Origin: Notoacmeibacter sp. MSK16QG-6 | GTDB lineage: Bacteria; Pseudomonadota; Alphaproteobacteria; Rhizobiales; Rhizobiaceae | Direction: 5' to 3' | DNA: 64,000 bases | Assembly (NCBI RefSeq): GCF_024158145.1 | Contig: NZ_JAMYXM010000004.1 | Location: forward strand, 62,001-126,000 | In this document: one piece after another, positions 18,966 through 28,706 of the stretch | How the letters are laid out: each line of letters starts with the position of its first letter | Position numbering within the stretch: the stretch's first letter is position 1 | Notes under the pieces: model-generated | What the model saw: only the letters and a program-made list of their open reading frames with translations | Database searches by the model: none | What the model was told of the DNA's origin: nothing | Translations under genes and position numbers: made by a program

Positions 18966-19718
18966 GTGGGTAGGTTATTGATCGATTGGGGCAGCATCCT
19001 CATCGTCTTCGTGGCGTTCGGTCTCGGCGGTGTGCTTAAGGGCGCAACCGGCGCTGGCGCGCCACTGATCGCCGTTCCATTGCTGGCGACGCTTTACGAT
19101 GTGCCATTCGCTGTGGCTGTCTTTTCCATCCCGAACGTAATTTCCAACGCCTGGCAGGCCTGGACCTATCGCAAGGATCTGAATGCGCCGGGCTTTGCCC
19201 TCACATTTGCCGTGACCGGCGCAATCGGAGCGCTCGTCGGCACGCTCATGCTGGCCAGCCTTCCGCCTCAGGCACTGCTTCTGGCGGTAGCACTGGTCGT
19301 TTTCGCCTATGTCGCGTTTCGCTTTTCGCGACCGTCCTGGCAACTTTCATGGCCGGTCGCGCGGCGGATTGTCGTGCCGGTGGGGATCGTGTCCGGCGGG
19401 CTCTATGGCGCTACCGGCGTTTCGGCTCCCGTTTCGCTCACCTTTCTCAACGCATTACGTTTGAACCGGCCCAATTTTGTCGCCACGATCTCGCTGTTCT
19501 TTTTTCTGATGGCGATCCCGCAGCTTCCCATGCTGTTCGCCTATGAGATTCTGACGCCCTGGCGTGCGCTTCTGGGCGCGGGCGCCCTGATCCCGATCCT
19601 TCTGTTCATGCCCGTCGGCGCATGGCTGGCGAAACGTATCTCGCCGGAAAAATTCGATCGCGCGATTCTGGTGCTACTGACGCTTCTGGCCTGCAAGATT
19701 CTATTCGACGCGCTGTAA
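18966..19718 (+). CDS. TSUP (TauE/SafE, DUF81) family permease
   Basis: 250-residue integral membrane protein with about seven to eight hydrophobic segments. The N-terminal GGVLKGATGAGAPLIAVPLL is the TauE/SafE repeat signature, with a second half-repeat around GGLYGATGVSAPVSLTFLNAL. Such permeases move small organic or sulfur anions. The start codon is GTG at 18966 (TTG at 18978 is an alternative). It follows mhaB by 100 bp on the same strand and converges on the ABC operon, so it may carry an aromatic acid or exported product of the island, but the substrate is not evident. Confidence 0.82.
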   Translation: MGRLLIDWGSILIVFVAFGLGGVLKGATGAGAPLIAVPLLATLYDVPFAVAVFSIPNVISNAWQAWTYRKDLNAPGFALTFAVTGAIGALVGTLMLASLPPQALLLAVALVVFAYVAFRFSRPSWQLSWPVARRIVVPVGIVSGGLYGATGVSAPVSLTFLNALRLNRPNFVATISLFFFLMAIPQLPMLFAYEILTPWRALLGAGALIPILLFMPVGAWLAKRISPEKFDRAILVLLTLLACKILFDAL

Positions 19719-19748
19719 AAGTTCCATCGGACCAGCTATCAGCGCCGG

Positions 19749-20513
19749 TCAGATCGCCAGATATTCATGGCGGAGCTGCTCATTATCGAGCACCTCCTGC
19801 GCGGTCCCCTCATAGACGATCTCACCGGTATCCATGATAACGGCTCGGTCGGACAGGCGAAGCGCGGCGACCGCGTTCTGTTCGACGATGATCGTGGTAA
19901 TACCGATATCGCGGATCTGGCGGACGATGGCCTCGATTTCCTGAACGATGACGGGAGCCAGCCCCTCATAGGGCTCGTCGAGAAACAGGACCTTGATATC
20001 GCGGGCAAGCGCACGGGCGACAGCCAGCATTTGCTGCTCGCCGCCACTCATGGTCGTTGCTTCCTGCCGGCGCCGTTCGGCCAGCCTTGGAAAATGGCTG
20101 TAGATCTTTTCGAGTTCCCACCCTTTTTCACCCGAGACCTGCGAGAGAACCAGATTTTCCTCGACCGTCAGCCCGCCGATGATACGGCGGTCTTCGGGCA
20201 CGAGCTGGATGCCTGACCGGGCGGCGTGATGCGCCTTGCGCTCATGCAATGGTTCGCCATCCAACCAGATTTCGCCGCGCCGCAGTTGCGGATTGTCGAG
20301 CCGGGCGAGGGTACGCAGTGTCGATGTCTTTCCAGCGCCGTTGCGCCCGAGCAGAGACAGCACTTCGCCCTTCTTCAGTTCGAAGGAAACACCCTGCACG
20401 ATATAGCTTTCGCCGTAATAGGCATGGATGTCCCTAACGGAGAAGAACCCTTTGTCGCCTTCGCTCATCGTTCGAGCTCCCTCAAGACCCTTGGGATCGG
20501 CCGTGATGTTCAT
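19749..20513 (-). CDS. Branched-chain-type ABC transporter ATP-binding protein (LivF type)
   Basis: 254-residue ABC ATPase: Walker A GRNGAGKTSTL, signature MSGGEQQMLAVARAL, Walker B VLFLDEPYEGLAPV, the LivF pattern. It starts with an ATGA overlap onto the LivG-type gene and ends the five-gene importer operon. Lying 31 bp tail-to-tail with the TSUP permease next to the homogentisate genes, it parallels the HmgDEFGHI homogentisate uptake ABC system of P. putida; the substrate here is likely an aromatic acid rather than leucine, an inference from position. Confidence 0.9.
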   Translation of the reverse strand: MNITADPKGLEGARTMSEGDKGFFSVRDIHAYYGESYIVQGVSFELKKGEVLSLLGRNGAGKTSTLRTLARLDNPQLRRGEIWLDGEPLHERKAHHAARSGIQLVPEDRRIIGGLTVEENLVLSQVSGEKGWELEKIYSHFPRLAERRRQEATTMSGGEQQMLAVARALARDIKVLFLDEPYEGLAPVIVQEIEAIVRQIRDIGITTIIVEQNAVAALRLSDRAVIMDTGEIVYEGTAQEVLDNEQLRHEYLAI

Positions 20514-21280
20514 TCCTGGCTCTCCCCGAGATAAGCTTCCTTGACCTTCGGACTGTTGCGCACTTCGTCCGGCGTGCCTTCAGCGATAATACGCCCTTGC
20601 GCCAGAACCGAAATGCGGTCGGCGAGCGAAAACACCACATGCATGTCGTGCTCGATGATGACTTTGGTCATGCCGCGATCCTTGAGCGTTTTCAGAAGCT
20701 CGATCGTGGTGTTGGTGTCGTGCCTGGCCATTCCGGCGGTGGGCTCGTCCAGCAGAAGCAGACGCGGGCTCTGGATGAGAGACATGGCCATTTCGAGCCT
20801 GCGTTTGTCGCCACGGGATAGCGATGCCGCTTCGGTGTGACGCTTGGCGTAAAGGCCGACATCTTCCAGATGGCTTTCGGCCTGTTCGCGGATTTCGGCT
20901 TCGGCAGCCAGCGCGCGGATCGGATTGAACTTGAATGCCCCGTCGCGTCTGGCAAACGCCGGTATCATGACGTTTTCAAGAAGGGACAGGTCGGCGAAAA
21001 TCTCTGGCGTCTGGAAGACGCGGCTGACGCCGAGCTGGTTGATCTCATGCGGCGTGATCTCGTCCAGCGTGGTGCCGTCGAAGATAACGTGTCCGGTATC
21101 AGGTGGAATGCGGCCGATGCAGACATTGAGCAGAGTGCTCTTGCCCGCGCCGTTAGGGCCGATGATCGCATGGACCGTGCCTTCCCTGACCGAGAGGTCG
21201 ACGTCGGTCAGGGCTTTGAGGCCGCCAAAGCTCTTGTTCACGTCGGCAACGTGCAGAACGACGTTGTTGTTCGTTTCCAT
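20510..21280 (-). CDS. Branched-chain-type ABC transporter ATP-binding protein (LivG type)
   Basis: 256-residue ABC ATPase: Walker A GPNGAGKSTLL, signature region SLSRGDKRRLEMAMSL (SRGDKR in place of the usual SGGQQR), Walker B LLLLDEPTAGMARHDT and the LivG-type insertion with the GVSRVFQTPEIF block. The start METNNNVV at 21280 is 4 bp after the LivM stop and has GGAG upstream; the 8-codon longer frame overlaps LivM and is less likely. Pairs with the LivF-type ATPase. Confidence 0.9.
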   Translation of the reverse strand: METNNNVVLHVADVNKSFGGLKALTDVDLSVREGTVHAIIGPNGAGKSTLLNVCIGRIPPDTGHVIFDGTTLDEITPHEINQLGVSRVFQTPEIFADLSLLENVMIPAFARRDGAFKFNPIRALAAEAEIREQAESHLEDVGLYAKRHTEAASLSRGDKRRLEMAMSLIQSPRLLLLDEPTAGMARHDTNTTIELLKTLKDRGMTKVIIEHDMHVVFSLADRISVLAQGRIIAEGTPDEVRNSPKVKEAYLGESQE

Positions 21281-21284
21281 CAGA

Positions 21285-22436
21285 TCACTCCGCCGCCACG
21301 ACACTGCCCTGGGCAGCGTCGTCCTGGGTTTTCTTTCTCGAGAAAAGCGCTTTGATCCGTCCGACGCCTTCCATGATGCCGCCGGGCAGGAAGATGACGA
21401 CGATCATAAAGACCAGGCCGAGCGTCAGGAACCAGCCTTCGCCAACGAACAGGCTGGCCAGTTCGACGATCAGTTCGCGAATATCGGCCGGCAGGAACGA
21501 GAAGGTCACGTTCAGCGCATTCTCATTGAAGGCCGAGAAGATGTTTTCGAAATATTTGATGAGCGTGGCGCCAATTACCGGACCGACCAGCGTACCTACA
21601 CCGCCGAGAATGGTCATGAGAACGACCTCGCCCGATGCTGTCCACTGCATGCGCTCTGCGCCGGCCAATGGATCGGTCGCGACCATCAGGGCGCCGGCCA
21701 GACCCGCATAGAGACCAGAGATCACGAACGCCGCCAGCAGGTAGGGTTTAGGATTGAACCCCGTATATTTCATACGCATCTGGTTGGACTTGATCGCCCG
21801 CAGCATCATGCCGAACGGTGAGCGGAAGATGCGGATCGACAGGAAAAAGCAGATAATCAGCAGCACCGCGCAGAAATAGAAGCCGGGCATTCCGCCTCCT
21901 GATATGTCGATGCCGAAGAAGCTGGTGCGCGGCAGGCCGATACTTTCCGATACGCCGAGTGCGCGGTCCAGATGGCGCGGGTCGCTGAGCGAAAGTTGCA
22001 ATCCGGTTTCGCCATTGGTGATCGGCGTCAGCACCGAATAGGCGACGTTGTACATCATCTGGGCGAAGGCCAGCGTCAGAATGGAGAAGTAGATGCCGGA
22101 GCGCCGCAGGCTGATATAGCCGATCACCAGCGCGAATAGCCCGGAGCAAATCAGCGCGAAGACGGTTGATATGACGACATTCATGCTGAACAGCTTGAAC
22201 ATCCAGACGCCGGCATATGAGCCAACGCCCAAAAAGGCGGCATGGCCGAAAGAGAGATAGCCGGTCAGGCCAAACAAAATATTGAAGCCAATCGCGAAGA
22301 TGGCGAAGATGCAGAATTTCTGCATCAGTGCGGGATAGGCGGCTCCCAAGGGCGTCAGCCAGATCGGCGCGGTAAGCACCACGATGGTGAAGCCGATGAA
22401 GAGCAGCCAGTCTTTTCCGGTCATATTGCCGAACAT
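21285..22436 (-). CDS. Branched-chain-type ABC transporter permease (LivM type)
   Basis: 383-residue inner-membrane permease with about nine to ten hydrophobic segments. It contains [21 protein letters not shown], the conserved LivM motif, and the [26 protein letters not shown] block. A charged cytosolic tail ([13 protein letters not shown]) ends the protein. The start at 22436 is 1 bp after the LivH stop, with GGAGG inside the end of the previous gene, so translation is coupled. Confidence 0.91.
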   Translation of the reverse strand: MFGNMTGKDWLLFIGFTIVVLTAPIWLTPLGAAYPALMQKFCIFAIFAIGFNILFGLTGYLSFGHAAFLGVGSYAGVWMFKLFSMNVVISTVFALICSGLFALVIGYISLRRSGIYFSILTLAFAQMMYNVAYSVLTPITNGETGLQLSLSDPRHLDRALGVSESIGLPRTSFFGIDISGGGMPGFYFCAVLLIICFFLSIRIFRSPFGMMLRAIKSNQMRMKYTGFNPKPYLLAAFVISGLYAGLAGALMVATDPLAGAERMQWTASGEVVLMTILGGVGTLVGPVIGATLIKYFENIFSAFNENALNVTFSFLPADIRELIVELASLFVGEGWFLTLGLVFMIVVIFLPGGIMEGVGRIKALFSRKKTQDDAAQGSVVAAE

Positions 22437-22437
22437 T

Positions 22438-23463
22438 TCAATCCTCCATGACGCCTTTGCGACCCATCAATCCACGCGGAAGGATGAGCAGAATGGCGAC
22501 GGCGACGAGGTAGATGATGATCTGGTCGATGCCTGGCAGAATAGACTTTACCTCGGTCATCGAGGCGAAGGATTGCAGAATGCCGAGCAGAAAACCGGCC
22601 AGCACCGCGCCCGCCAGCGAGCCCATGCCGCCGACAACGACGACGACGAATGACAGCACCAGAAAGTCCATGCCCATGTGATAGTCGGGCGGCAGTATCG
22701 GCGTATACATCACGCCGGCGAGGCCAGCCACGACTGCGGCGATACCGAATACGACGGTAAAGCGTTTCTCGATATCGATGCCAAGCAGGCCGACCGTTTC
22801 GCGGTCCCGCATGCCGGCGCGCACGACCATTCCGTAAGTCGTGAACTGCAGAAATGCGAAGACACCGCCGATGCATAGGAGAGAGAAAAGGAAATAGATC
22901 AGGCGCCACCACGGGTAGGAGATGAAACCCTCCAAGCCCAGCATGGCCCCGATATTCGCACTGCCATTGACCGCGTCGGGCGCGCCTTGCGGTATCGGAT
23001 TGGCGCCGAAGAAATGCTTGATGATTTCCTGAATAACGATGGCGAGGCCGAACGTGACCAGAATCTGGTCGGCGTGCGGCCGATTGTAGAAGTGGCGAAT
23101 CAGGCCGCGCTCCATGATAACGCCGATGAGAAGCATGATCGGGATGGCGATAATGATCGAAATGGGTACGGAATAATCGACCAGGAAAGCGCCGAAATCG
23201 CCCAGCATTGACTGGACATAGGGCTCGCGAATTTCCATCGGCGTGCCCCAGGGCGTTGTCTGGGTTTCGTCAATCGTGACCGTTTCGATGTTGAGAAGGC
23301 GGTTGAAGACCACCGCGCAGAACGCGCCCAGCATAAACAGCGCGCCATGGGCGAAGTTCACGACGCCCAGCGTGCCGAAAACGAGCGTCAGTCCAAGAGC
23401 GATCAGCGCATATGCGCCGCCCTTATCGAGCCCGTTCAGAAGTTGAAGAAGAAACGCGTCCAT
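22438..23463 (-). CDS. Branched-chain-type ABC transporter permease (LivH type)
   Basis: 341-residue inner-membrane permease. The N-terminus [22 protein letters not shown] and [16 protein letters not shown] is the LivH signature; the C-terminal block [19 protein letters not shown] completes the family pattern. An insertion with a hydrophilic loop (about residues 57-80) precedes the second membrane segment. Separated from the binding-protein gene by 112 bp holding a stem-loop. Confidence 0.91.
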   Translation of the reverse strand: MDAFLLQLLNGLDKGGAYALIALGLTLVFGTLGVVNFAHGALFMLGAFCAVVFNRLLNIETVTIDETQTTPWGTPMEIREPYVQSMLGDFGAFLVDYSVPISIIIAIPIMLLIGVIMERGLIRHFYNRPHADQILVTFGLAIVIQEIIKHFFGANPIPQGAPDAVNGSANIGAMLGLEGFISYPWWRLIYFLFSLLCIGGVFAFLQFTTYGMVVRAGMRDRETVGLLGIDIEKRFTVVFGIAAVVAGLAGVMYTPILPPDYHMGMDFLVLSFVVVVVGGMGSLAGAVLAGFLLGILQSFASMTEVKSILPGIDQIIIYLVAVAILLILPRGLMGRKGVMED

Positions 23464-23521
23464 CGTTCAGATCCCCCCGATACATGCAGCGTTTGCGGCA
23501 GCCAGCCATTGGAGAGGGAAA

Positions 23522-23552
23522 GAATCGGCCGCCTCGAAACAGCGGCCGATTC
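23522..23552 (-). terminator. Intra-operon stem-loop after the binding-protein gene
   Basis: Perfect 11-bp inverted repeat GAATCGGCCGC / GCGGCCGATTC with a 9-nt loop, 24 bp after the binding-protein stop and 58 bp before the LivH-type start. As with dppA-dppB, this probably raises binding-protein message over the permease and ATPase genes. Confidence 0.68.
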
Positions 23553-23575
23553 CTCATTTTCCTATCGGCCGGCGA

Positions 23576-24928
23576 TCAGCACTGTTTGGCGTCTGCCGGA
23601 CCGAGATCTCCGCCGAAGATCGACGGATCGTAGGTCACCTGATCGCGTGCGACGATCTTGCGGATTTCGAGCAGATCGAACTTATCCTTCGGATCGTCCT
23701 TGCCCTGCACCACGAGCACATCCTTGAAGCACTGGTGGTCATCGGCGCGATAGAGGGTCGGACCATTGCCGAGGCCGTCATGCTCGTAGCCTTCCAGAGC
23801 GGCGATAACTTCCGGCGCATAGAAGGTGCCAGCGCGCTCGCACGCATCGGCGTATAGAATGGTCTGCGCGAAGGCTGTCTGCGCGGCCTGGCTTGGCGGC
23901 TGGCCATACTTTTTGCCGAAGGCCTGGGTGAAGGCCTTGGTGCCTGCATTGTCCAGCTTCCAGTCCCAGTTGGCGGTGCCAAGAATGCCTTTAATGGCGC
24001 TGCCGGCACCCTGAGCCATCAGCTCCGAGAAGAGCGGCACGACGACCTGGAAGTCCTTGCCGTTGACCTGCTTTTCGCGAAGGCCGAACTGCACGGCCTG
24101 GGTCAGCGAATTCACCATGTCCTTGCCATAGTGGTTCAGGATCAGCACGTCCGCGCCGGAGTTGAGAACCGGCGTGATGTACTGGCTGAAATCGCCCGCG
24201 CCGAGCGGTGTGCGAACGGCCTGAGCCGTTTTCCAACCCTGCTTTTCCGTGGCGTTCTTGATCGACTCCTCCTGGGTCCAGCCCCAGGTGTAGTCTGCCG
24301 TCAGGTGATAGGCCGTACGCTCCTTGCCATACTCCTCGGCCAGAACCGAGCCGAGCGCCTCGCCGGACATATAGGCGTTGAAGAAGTGACGGAAGCCGTA
24401 ACGCTTCTTGTCCTTGCCGGTCGTGTCGTTGGAGTGGGTGAGCGCGGCCATGAAGATAACGCCGCGTTCCTGGCAGAGCGACTGGACCGCGATGGCCACG
24501 CCGGAGGACGAGCCACCGGTGATCATGATGGCGCCGCCATCTTCGATCATCTTCTGTGCCGATGCGCGTGCGGCGTCGGATTTGGTCTGCGTGTCACCGG
24601 TCACATAGGTGACCTTTTTGCCCAGAACGCCGTTGCCCTTCAGGTTACTGGCGCCGGAAAAGGACGAGATAGCGCTTGCATCGCCTTCGCCATTGAGAAT
24701 TTCAACCGCCATCTGATAGGCGCGAAGTTCATCCGCACCTTCATCGGCGTAAGGACCAGACTGTGGAACGTTGAAGCCGAAGACGACATCGCTGCCTGTC
24801 GGCATGTTGCACGACATCTGATCCTGGGCGTAGGCACCCTTGACGAAATGAAGCGGTGCGCCGAGAGCGACGCCGGTAGCCGCGCCGGCCTTGAGCAGGC
24901 CACGGCGCGATAGATTCAGTTTGGACAT
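23576..24928 (-). CDS. Periplasmic substrate-binding protein of the LivFGMH-type importer, Tat-type signal
   Basis: 450-residue type I periplasmic binding protein (Peripla_BP_6 family). The N-terminus SRRGLLKAGAATGVALGA is a twin-arginine signal, suggesting export in folded form or with a tightly bound ligand. The mature part has VVFGFNVPQSGPYADEGADE near its start and the MITGGSSSGVAIAVQSLCQE block. The start at 24928 sits 6 bp after GGGAGG; an upstream ATG at 24934 abuts that site. First gene of the importer operon; a 20-bp-class direct repeat lies upstream. Family resembles urea/amide and aromatic-acid binders; ligand not determinable here. Confidence 0.88.
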   Translation of the reverse strand: MSKLNLSRRGLLKAGAATGVALGAPLHFVKGAYAQDQMSCNMPTGSDVVFGFNVPQSGPYADEGADELRAYQMAVEILNGEGDASAISSFSGASNLKGNGVLGKKVTYVTGDTQTKSDAARASAQKMIEDGGAIMITGGSSSGVAIAVQSLCQERGVIFMAALTHSNDTTGKDKKRYGFRHFFNAYMSGEALGSVLAEEYGKERTAYHLTADYTWGWTQEESIKNATEKQGWKTAQAVRTPLGAGDFSQYITPVLNSGADVLILNHYGKDMVNSLTQAVQFGLREKQVNGKDFQVVVPLFSELMAQGAGSAIKGILGTANWDWKLDNAGTKAFTQAFGKKYGQPPSQAAQTAFAQTILYADACERAGTFYAPEVIAALEGYEHDGLGNGPTLYRADDHQCFKDVLVVQGKDDPKDKFDLLEIRKIVARDQVTYDPSIFGGDLGPADAKQC

Positions 24929-25045
24929 TATCATCCTCCCAGAGTTTCGTCCTTCGGTCCTCCCAAGACCGTCGGTCATGCGACCCTAGGTGGCCGGCTG
25001 CCGCATTTGAAGCGAAGAAGCCAAAACTACGGCGAAGGTATTATG

Positions 25046-25090
25046 TGCAATGCAATATTTCTTGTTCGTTTTATTTGCGCTGCAATATAT
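25046..25090. promoter_or_regulatory. TGCAATAT direct repeats upstream of the importer operon
   Basis: TGCAA directly followed by TGCAATATTT (25051-25060), then TGCAATATAT (25081-25090) exactly 30 bp further, about three helical turns, in an AT-rich stretch 123-162 bp before the binding-protein start. Spaced direct repeats on one DNA face suggest an activator or repressor site; no known regulator is recognised. Confidence 0.4.
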
Positions 25091-25205
25091 CGTGCCGAAA
25101 AAAGGGGCTTTTACCTCTGAACAGGGTTAAATTTTGCTGCAAAGCGTTCTTCTTCGAATCATCTCTACTAATGTTCGTCGGGGCCATGACCGAGGAGAGA
25201 TGTCG

Positions 25206-26144
25206 ATGAGAAAGCGCCTGTTCGGGCTCCTGTTAGGCCTCGCTACACTTTTGTCTTTTTTCGCTTCTGCCACAGCGGCGGAGCAGGATCGGCAGGCAAG
25301 CGATACAGGCCAACTGGTCACGCCGCTCGGCGACGTGCTGGGATTCGATGCCTTACTGGATCAGGCGGCATCCAAATCTTTCGTGCTCGTCGGCGAAATT
25401 CATACAGCGGCTTCCCACCATGTTTTTCAGGCGCGTCTGATTGAGGGGCTTGTCGCCCGCGATAGGCGTCCGGTGGTCATTCTGGAAATGCTCTCGCCAG
25501 CGGCTCAACCCGTTCTTGACCGATGGATCGGCGGGGAGGTCGAACCGGCCGATCTCGATATGGCGCTGAAATGGGCCGAGCGGGGCTGGCCGGACTTCGA
25601 GATCTACCGCCCCATTTTCGAGGCGGCCCGCCGTCACGGACTGACAATGCGCGGGGCTGGCCTTGAACGATCTGAAATCATGGCGATCGGCCGAAGCGGA
25701 GAGGACACCATCGATCCGGCGCGACGCCAGCAGCTTATGCTTGACCGGAAGCTAACGGGACCCGGTCTGGAAACGCTGCAGGCGACGATTGTCGAGAGCC
25801 ATTGCGGCATGGTGGATAAAGCGTCTGCAGGACCGATGATACTGATTCAAAGGGCGCGGGATGGAGCGATGGCGCGCGAGATGATCAGGGCAGGCTCCAG
25901 TGGAGCCGTTCTGATCGCCGGCGACGGGCACGTCAGGCGCGATCATGGCGTGCCGCGCCTTCTGCCCGCTGGCAGCAGTTACGTCATCGGGCAATTCGAG
26001 ACGGAAGAATCTCCTTCGGCAGAACGCGAGATATTCGATGCGTTTCATCTGACCGAGCCAGTCGACCGCGGCGACCCTTGCGAAGATATCCGCTCGCGGA
26101 TAGAAGGCGATTCAGACGCCACGGAAGATGGCGACGCGGGATAA
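25206..26144 (+). CDS. ChaN-like (haem-binding uptake) exported protein
   Basis: 312-residue protein of the ChaN/PF04187 type with an N-terminal signal peptide (KRLFGLLLGLATLLSFFASATAA). The family core is clear: SFVLVGEIHTAASHH (the EIH motif), RPVVILEMLSP and LIAGDGHVRRDHGVP. ChaN proteins bind haem and are linked to iron uptake; catalytic function is not settled. The ATG at 25206 has GAGGAGAG at proper spacing; 25200 is an alternative 2 codons upstream. It precedes cydAB by 146 bp on the same strand, which would fit a haem-related role next to a haem-containing oxidase, but co-transcription is unproven. Confidence 0.8.
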   Translation: MRKRLFGLLLGLATLLSFFASATAAEQDRQASDTGQLVTPLGDVLGFDALLDQAASKSFVLVGEIHTAASHHVFQARLIEGLVARDRRPVVILEMLSPAAQPVLDRWIGGEVEPADLDMALKWAERGWPDFEIYRPIFEAARRHGLTMRGAGLERSEIMAIGRSGEDTIDPARRQQLMLDRKLTGPGLETLQATIVESHCGMVDKASAGPMILIQRARDGAMAREMIRAGSSGAVLIAGDGHVRRDHGVPRLLPAGSSYVIGQFETEESPSAEREIFDAFHLTEPVDRGDPCEDIRSRIEGDSDATEDGDAG

Positions 26145-26290
26145 AATCGGTTGAAGTCGATCTGGACACCGAACGGGATATTGAACCCTGGGTCCAGACC
26201 ATCCAATCTAGGAGTCGGGCGGCTTGAATGTCGTGCCGACGGGCAGCCGCTCTGTGCTGTAGAGGTTATCCAAGCGAAGCGGAGCACTTA

Positions 26291-27706
26291 ATGTTCGAGG
26301 GATTCGACGCCACGTTTCTGGCGCGCCTGCAGTTTGCCTTTACTGTCTCCTTCCACATCATCTTCCCGGCCTTCTCGATCGGACTGGCCAGTTATCTGAC
26401 CGTTCTCAACGGCCTCCACCTGATTACCGGCAAACCGGTCTATCGCTCGCTGTTCGATTACTGGAAGACGATCTTCGCCGTCGCCTTCGGCATGGGCGTC
26501 GTGTCGGGTATTACGATGAGCTACCAGTTCGGCACGAACTGGAGCGTTTTTTCAGACAAGACAGGCCCGGTTCTCGGCCCGATGATGGGCTATGAAGTTC
26601 TGACGGCTTTCTTCCTGGAGGCCGGCTTTCTCGGCGTCATGCTCTTCGGACGTGAACGGGTCGGGGAAAAGCTGCACTTCTTCGCCACCGCCATGGTTGG
26701 GCTCGGCACGCTTATTTCGGCGACATGGATCTTGTCCGTGAATAGCTGGATGCAGACACCTGCAGGATATTCGATCAATGAGGCCGGGCAGTTCGTGCCG
26801 GAGGACTGGTGGGCGATTATCTTCAACCCATCCTTTCCCTACCGCTTCGTTCATATGGTGCTGGCCGCCTATCTGACGACGGCGCTCGTGGTGGGTGGCG
26901 TTGGAGCGCTGCATCTTCTGCGCCGCGATGTCGATACGCCTGGCGCGAAAACGATGTTCTCCATGGCGATGTGGATGGCCGTCGCCGTCTCGCCGATCCA
27001 GATTTTCGCTGGCGACCTGCATGGGCTCAATACGCTGGAGCATCAGCCGGCAAAGGTGGCGGCGATGGAGGGGCATTACGACGACCATCCCGACGGCGCT
27101 CCGCTTATCCTGTTCGGTCTGCCGGACGATGAGGAAGAGACCGTCCATTACGAGATCGGTATCCCCAAACTCTCGTCTTTGATCCTCACGCACGAATGGG
27201 ACGGCGCTCTGCGTGGTCTGAAAAGCTGGCCGAAAGACGAGCGACCCCCGGCGGAACTGATTTTCTGGACGTTCCGGATCATGGTCGCCATCGGTTTCGC
27301 GATGCTGGCGCTCGGTCTCTGGAGCCTATGGGCGCGATGGCGCGGGCACCTTTACGAAGAACCATGGCTGCATCGGGCGGCGTTGTTTATGTCGCCCATG
27401 GGGTTTGTCGCCGTGCTGTGCGGGTGGATCACCACGGAAGTCGGGCGGCAGCCCTTCACCGTTTACGGGCTGCTGCGGACCGTCGAATCGTCTTCGCCAC
27501 TGGATGCACCGGCGGTGGGCACATCGCTGCTCGCTTTCATCGCCGTCTATACGGCCGTTTTCGGCGCCGGCACTTTTTACATCCTGCGGCTGATGAACCG
27601 GCCGGCTCTCGCCATTACCGGACCTGTCGATCAGGACGGTCCGTTGCGTTCCGGCGGAATTATGCCCGGACCGAGCCACGAGAAGGATGCGACCGGTCAT
27701 GTTTGA
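26291..27706 (+). CDS. cydA: Cytochrome bd-type ubiquinol oxidase subunit I (CioA type)
   Basis: 471-residue inner-membrane subunit with quinol site and haem ligands, reducing O2 to water. It begins MFEGFDATFLARLQFAFTVSFH, with the haem His in RLQFAFTVSFHI and a short Q-loop, the form found in cyanide-insensitive CioA enzymes. The C-terminal GRQPFTVYGLLRT matches the GRQP motif. The ATG at 26291 follows a GGAG; the 21-codon longer frame is not homologous. Its end overlaps cydB by 8 bp. Confidence 0.94.
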   Translation: MFEGFDATFLARLQFAFTVSFHIIFPAFSIGLASYLTVLNGLHLITGKPVYRSLFDYWKTIFAVAFGMGVVSGITMSYQFGTNWSVFSDKTGPVLGPMMGYEVLTAFFLEAGFLGVMLFGRERVGEKLHFFATAMVGLGTLISATWILSVNSWMQTPAGYSINEAGQFVPEDWWAIIFNPSFPYRFVHMVLAAYLTTALVVGGVGALHLLRRDVDTPGAKTMFSMAMWMAVAVSPIQIFAGDLHGLNTLEHQPAKVAAMEGHYDDHPDGAPLILFGLPDDEEETVHYEIGIPKLSSLILTHEWDGALRGLKSWPKDERPPAELIFWTFRIMVAIGFAMLALGLWSLWARWRGHLYEEPWLHRAALFMSPMGFVAVLCGWITTEVGRQPFTVYGLLRTVESSSPLDAPAVGTSLLAFIAVYTAVFGAGTFYILRLMNRPALAITGPVDQDGPLRSGGIMPGPSHEKDATGHV

Positions 27707-28706
27707 GCTCGATCTTGCATTCATCTGGGCGGCTCTGATCGCCTTTGCTGTTCTCGCCTATGTCATTCTCGACGGTTTCGATCTCGGCGTGGGTATCCTC
27801 TTCCCCTTCTTCCCGGCAGGCAAACAACGCGATCTGATGATGAATTCGGTCGCACCCGTCTGGGACGGCAATGAGACCTGGCTGGTTCTGGGCGGCGGAG
27901 GACTGATGGCGGTCTTTCCGCTTGTCTACGCCACCGTGCTACCCGCGCTTTACGTGCCGATTATCGCCATGCTTCTCGGTCTGGTTTTCAGGGGCGTGGC
28001 GTTCGAATATCGCTGGCGCACCCATCGCGGCCGCTGGGTTTGGGATATCGCCTTCTTCTTCGGTAGCCTGGTCGCCTCTCTCGCGCAGGGGATCGCGCTC
28101 GGTGCGCTGGTGCAGGGCATTGCCATCGAGAACCGCGAATATGCCGGTGGATGGTGGGATTGGCTGACGCCATTCTCAGTCGTCACCGGTCTGGCACTGG
28201 TGGTCGGTTATGCACTGCTTGGCGCGACCTGGCTGAACATGAAGACAACCGATGAGGTTCGCGACCGTGCTCGTAGCTTCGCCTGGTTCACGATGCTCGG
28301 TACACTTGCATTGATCGGCGTCGTCAGCCTCTGGACGCCATTCGTCGACGCCATCTACTTCGAGCGCTGGTTCCGTTTTCCGACGATGATCTTCTCGATC
28401 GTCGTGCCATTGGCGATCCTATTCTGCGTGTGGATCATGTGGCAGGGCCTGCAACAGGAACGCGATGCGTGGCCGTTTCTCGCTGCGCTTGGCATTTTCA
28501 TCCTTTGCTATGGAGGCATCGGGATAAGCTTCTATCCCTATATCGTGCCCGGATCGCTGACCATCGAAGAGGCCGCCGCGCCGGAAAGCTCGCTTAAATT
28601 CCTGCTTGTCGGCGCGGTCATTCTCATACCGATGATCCTCGCCTACACCGCATATGCCTACTGGGTGTTTCGCGGTAAGATCGATCCGGAAAGCGGTTAT
28701 CATTGA
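27699..28706 (+). CDS. cydB: Cytochrome bd-type ubiquinol oxidase subunit II (CioB type)
   Basis: 335-residue membrane subunit pairing with CydA. N-terminal AYVILDGFDLGVGILFPF and MMNSVAPVWDGNETWLVLGGGG are the CydB signatures. About eight or nine hydrophobic segments. The start MFELDL at 27699 lies within the cydA end (8-bp overlap), giving translational coupling. The stop TGA at 28704-28706 overlaps a TTG start of a small membrane protein gene. Confidence 0.94.
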   Translation: MFELDLAFIWAALIAFAVLAYVILDGFDLGVGILFPFFPAGKQRDLMMNSVAPVWDGNETWLVLGGGGLMAVFPLVYATVLPALYVPIIAMLLGLVFRGVAFEYRWRTHRGRWVWDIAFFFGSLVASLAQGIALGALVQGIAIENREYAGGWWDWLTPFSVVTGLALVVGYALLGATWLNMKTTDEVRDRARSFAWFTMLGTLALIGVVSLWTPFVDAIYFERWFRFPTMIFSIVVPLAILFCVWIMWQGLQQERDAWPFLAALGIFILCYGGIGISFYPYIVPGSLTIEEAAAPESSLKFLLVGAVILIPMILAYTAYAYWVFRGKIDPESGYH

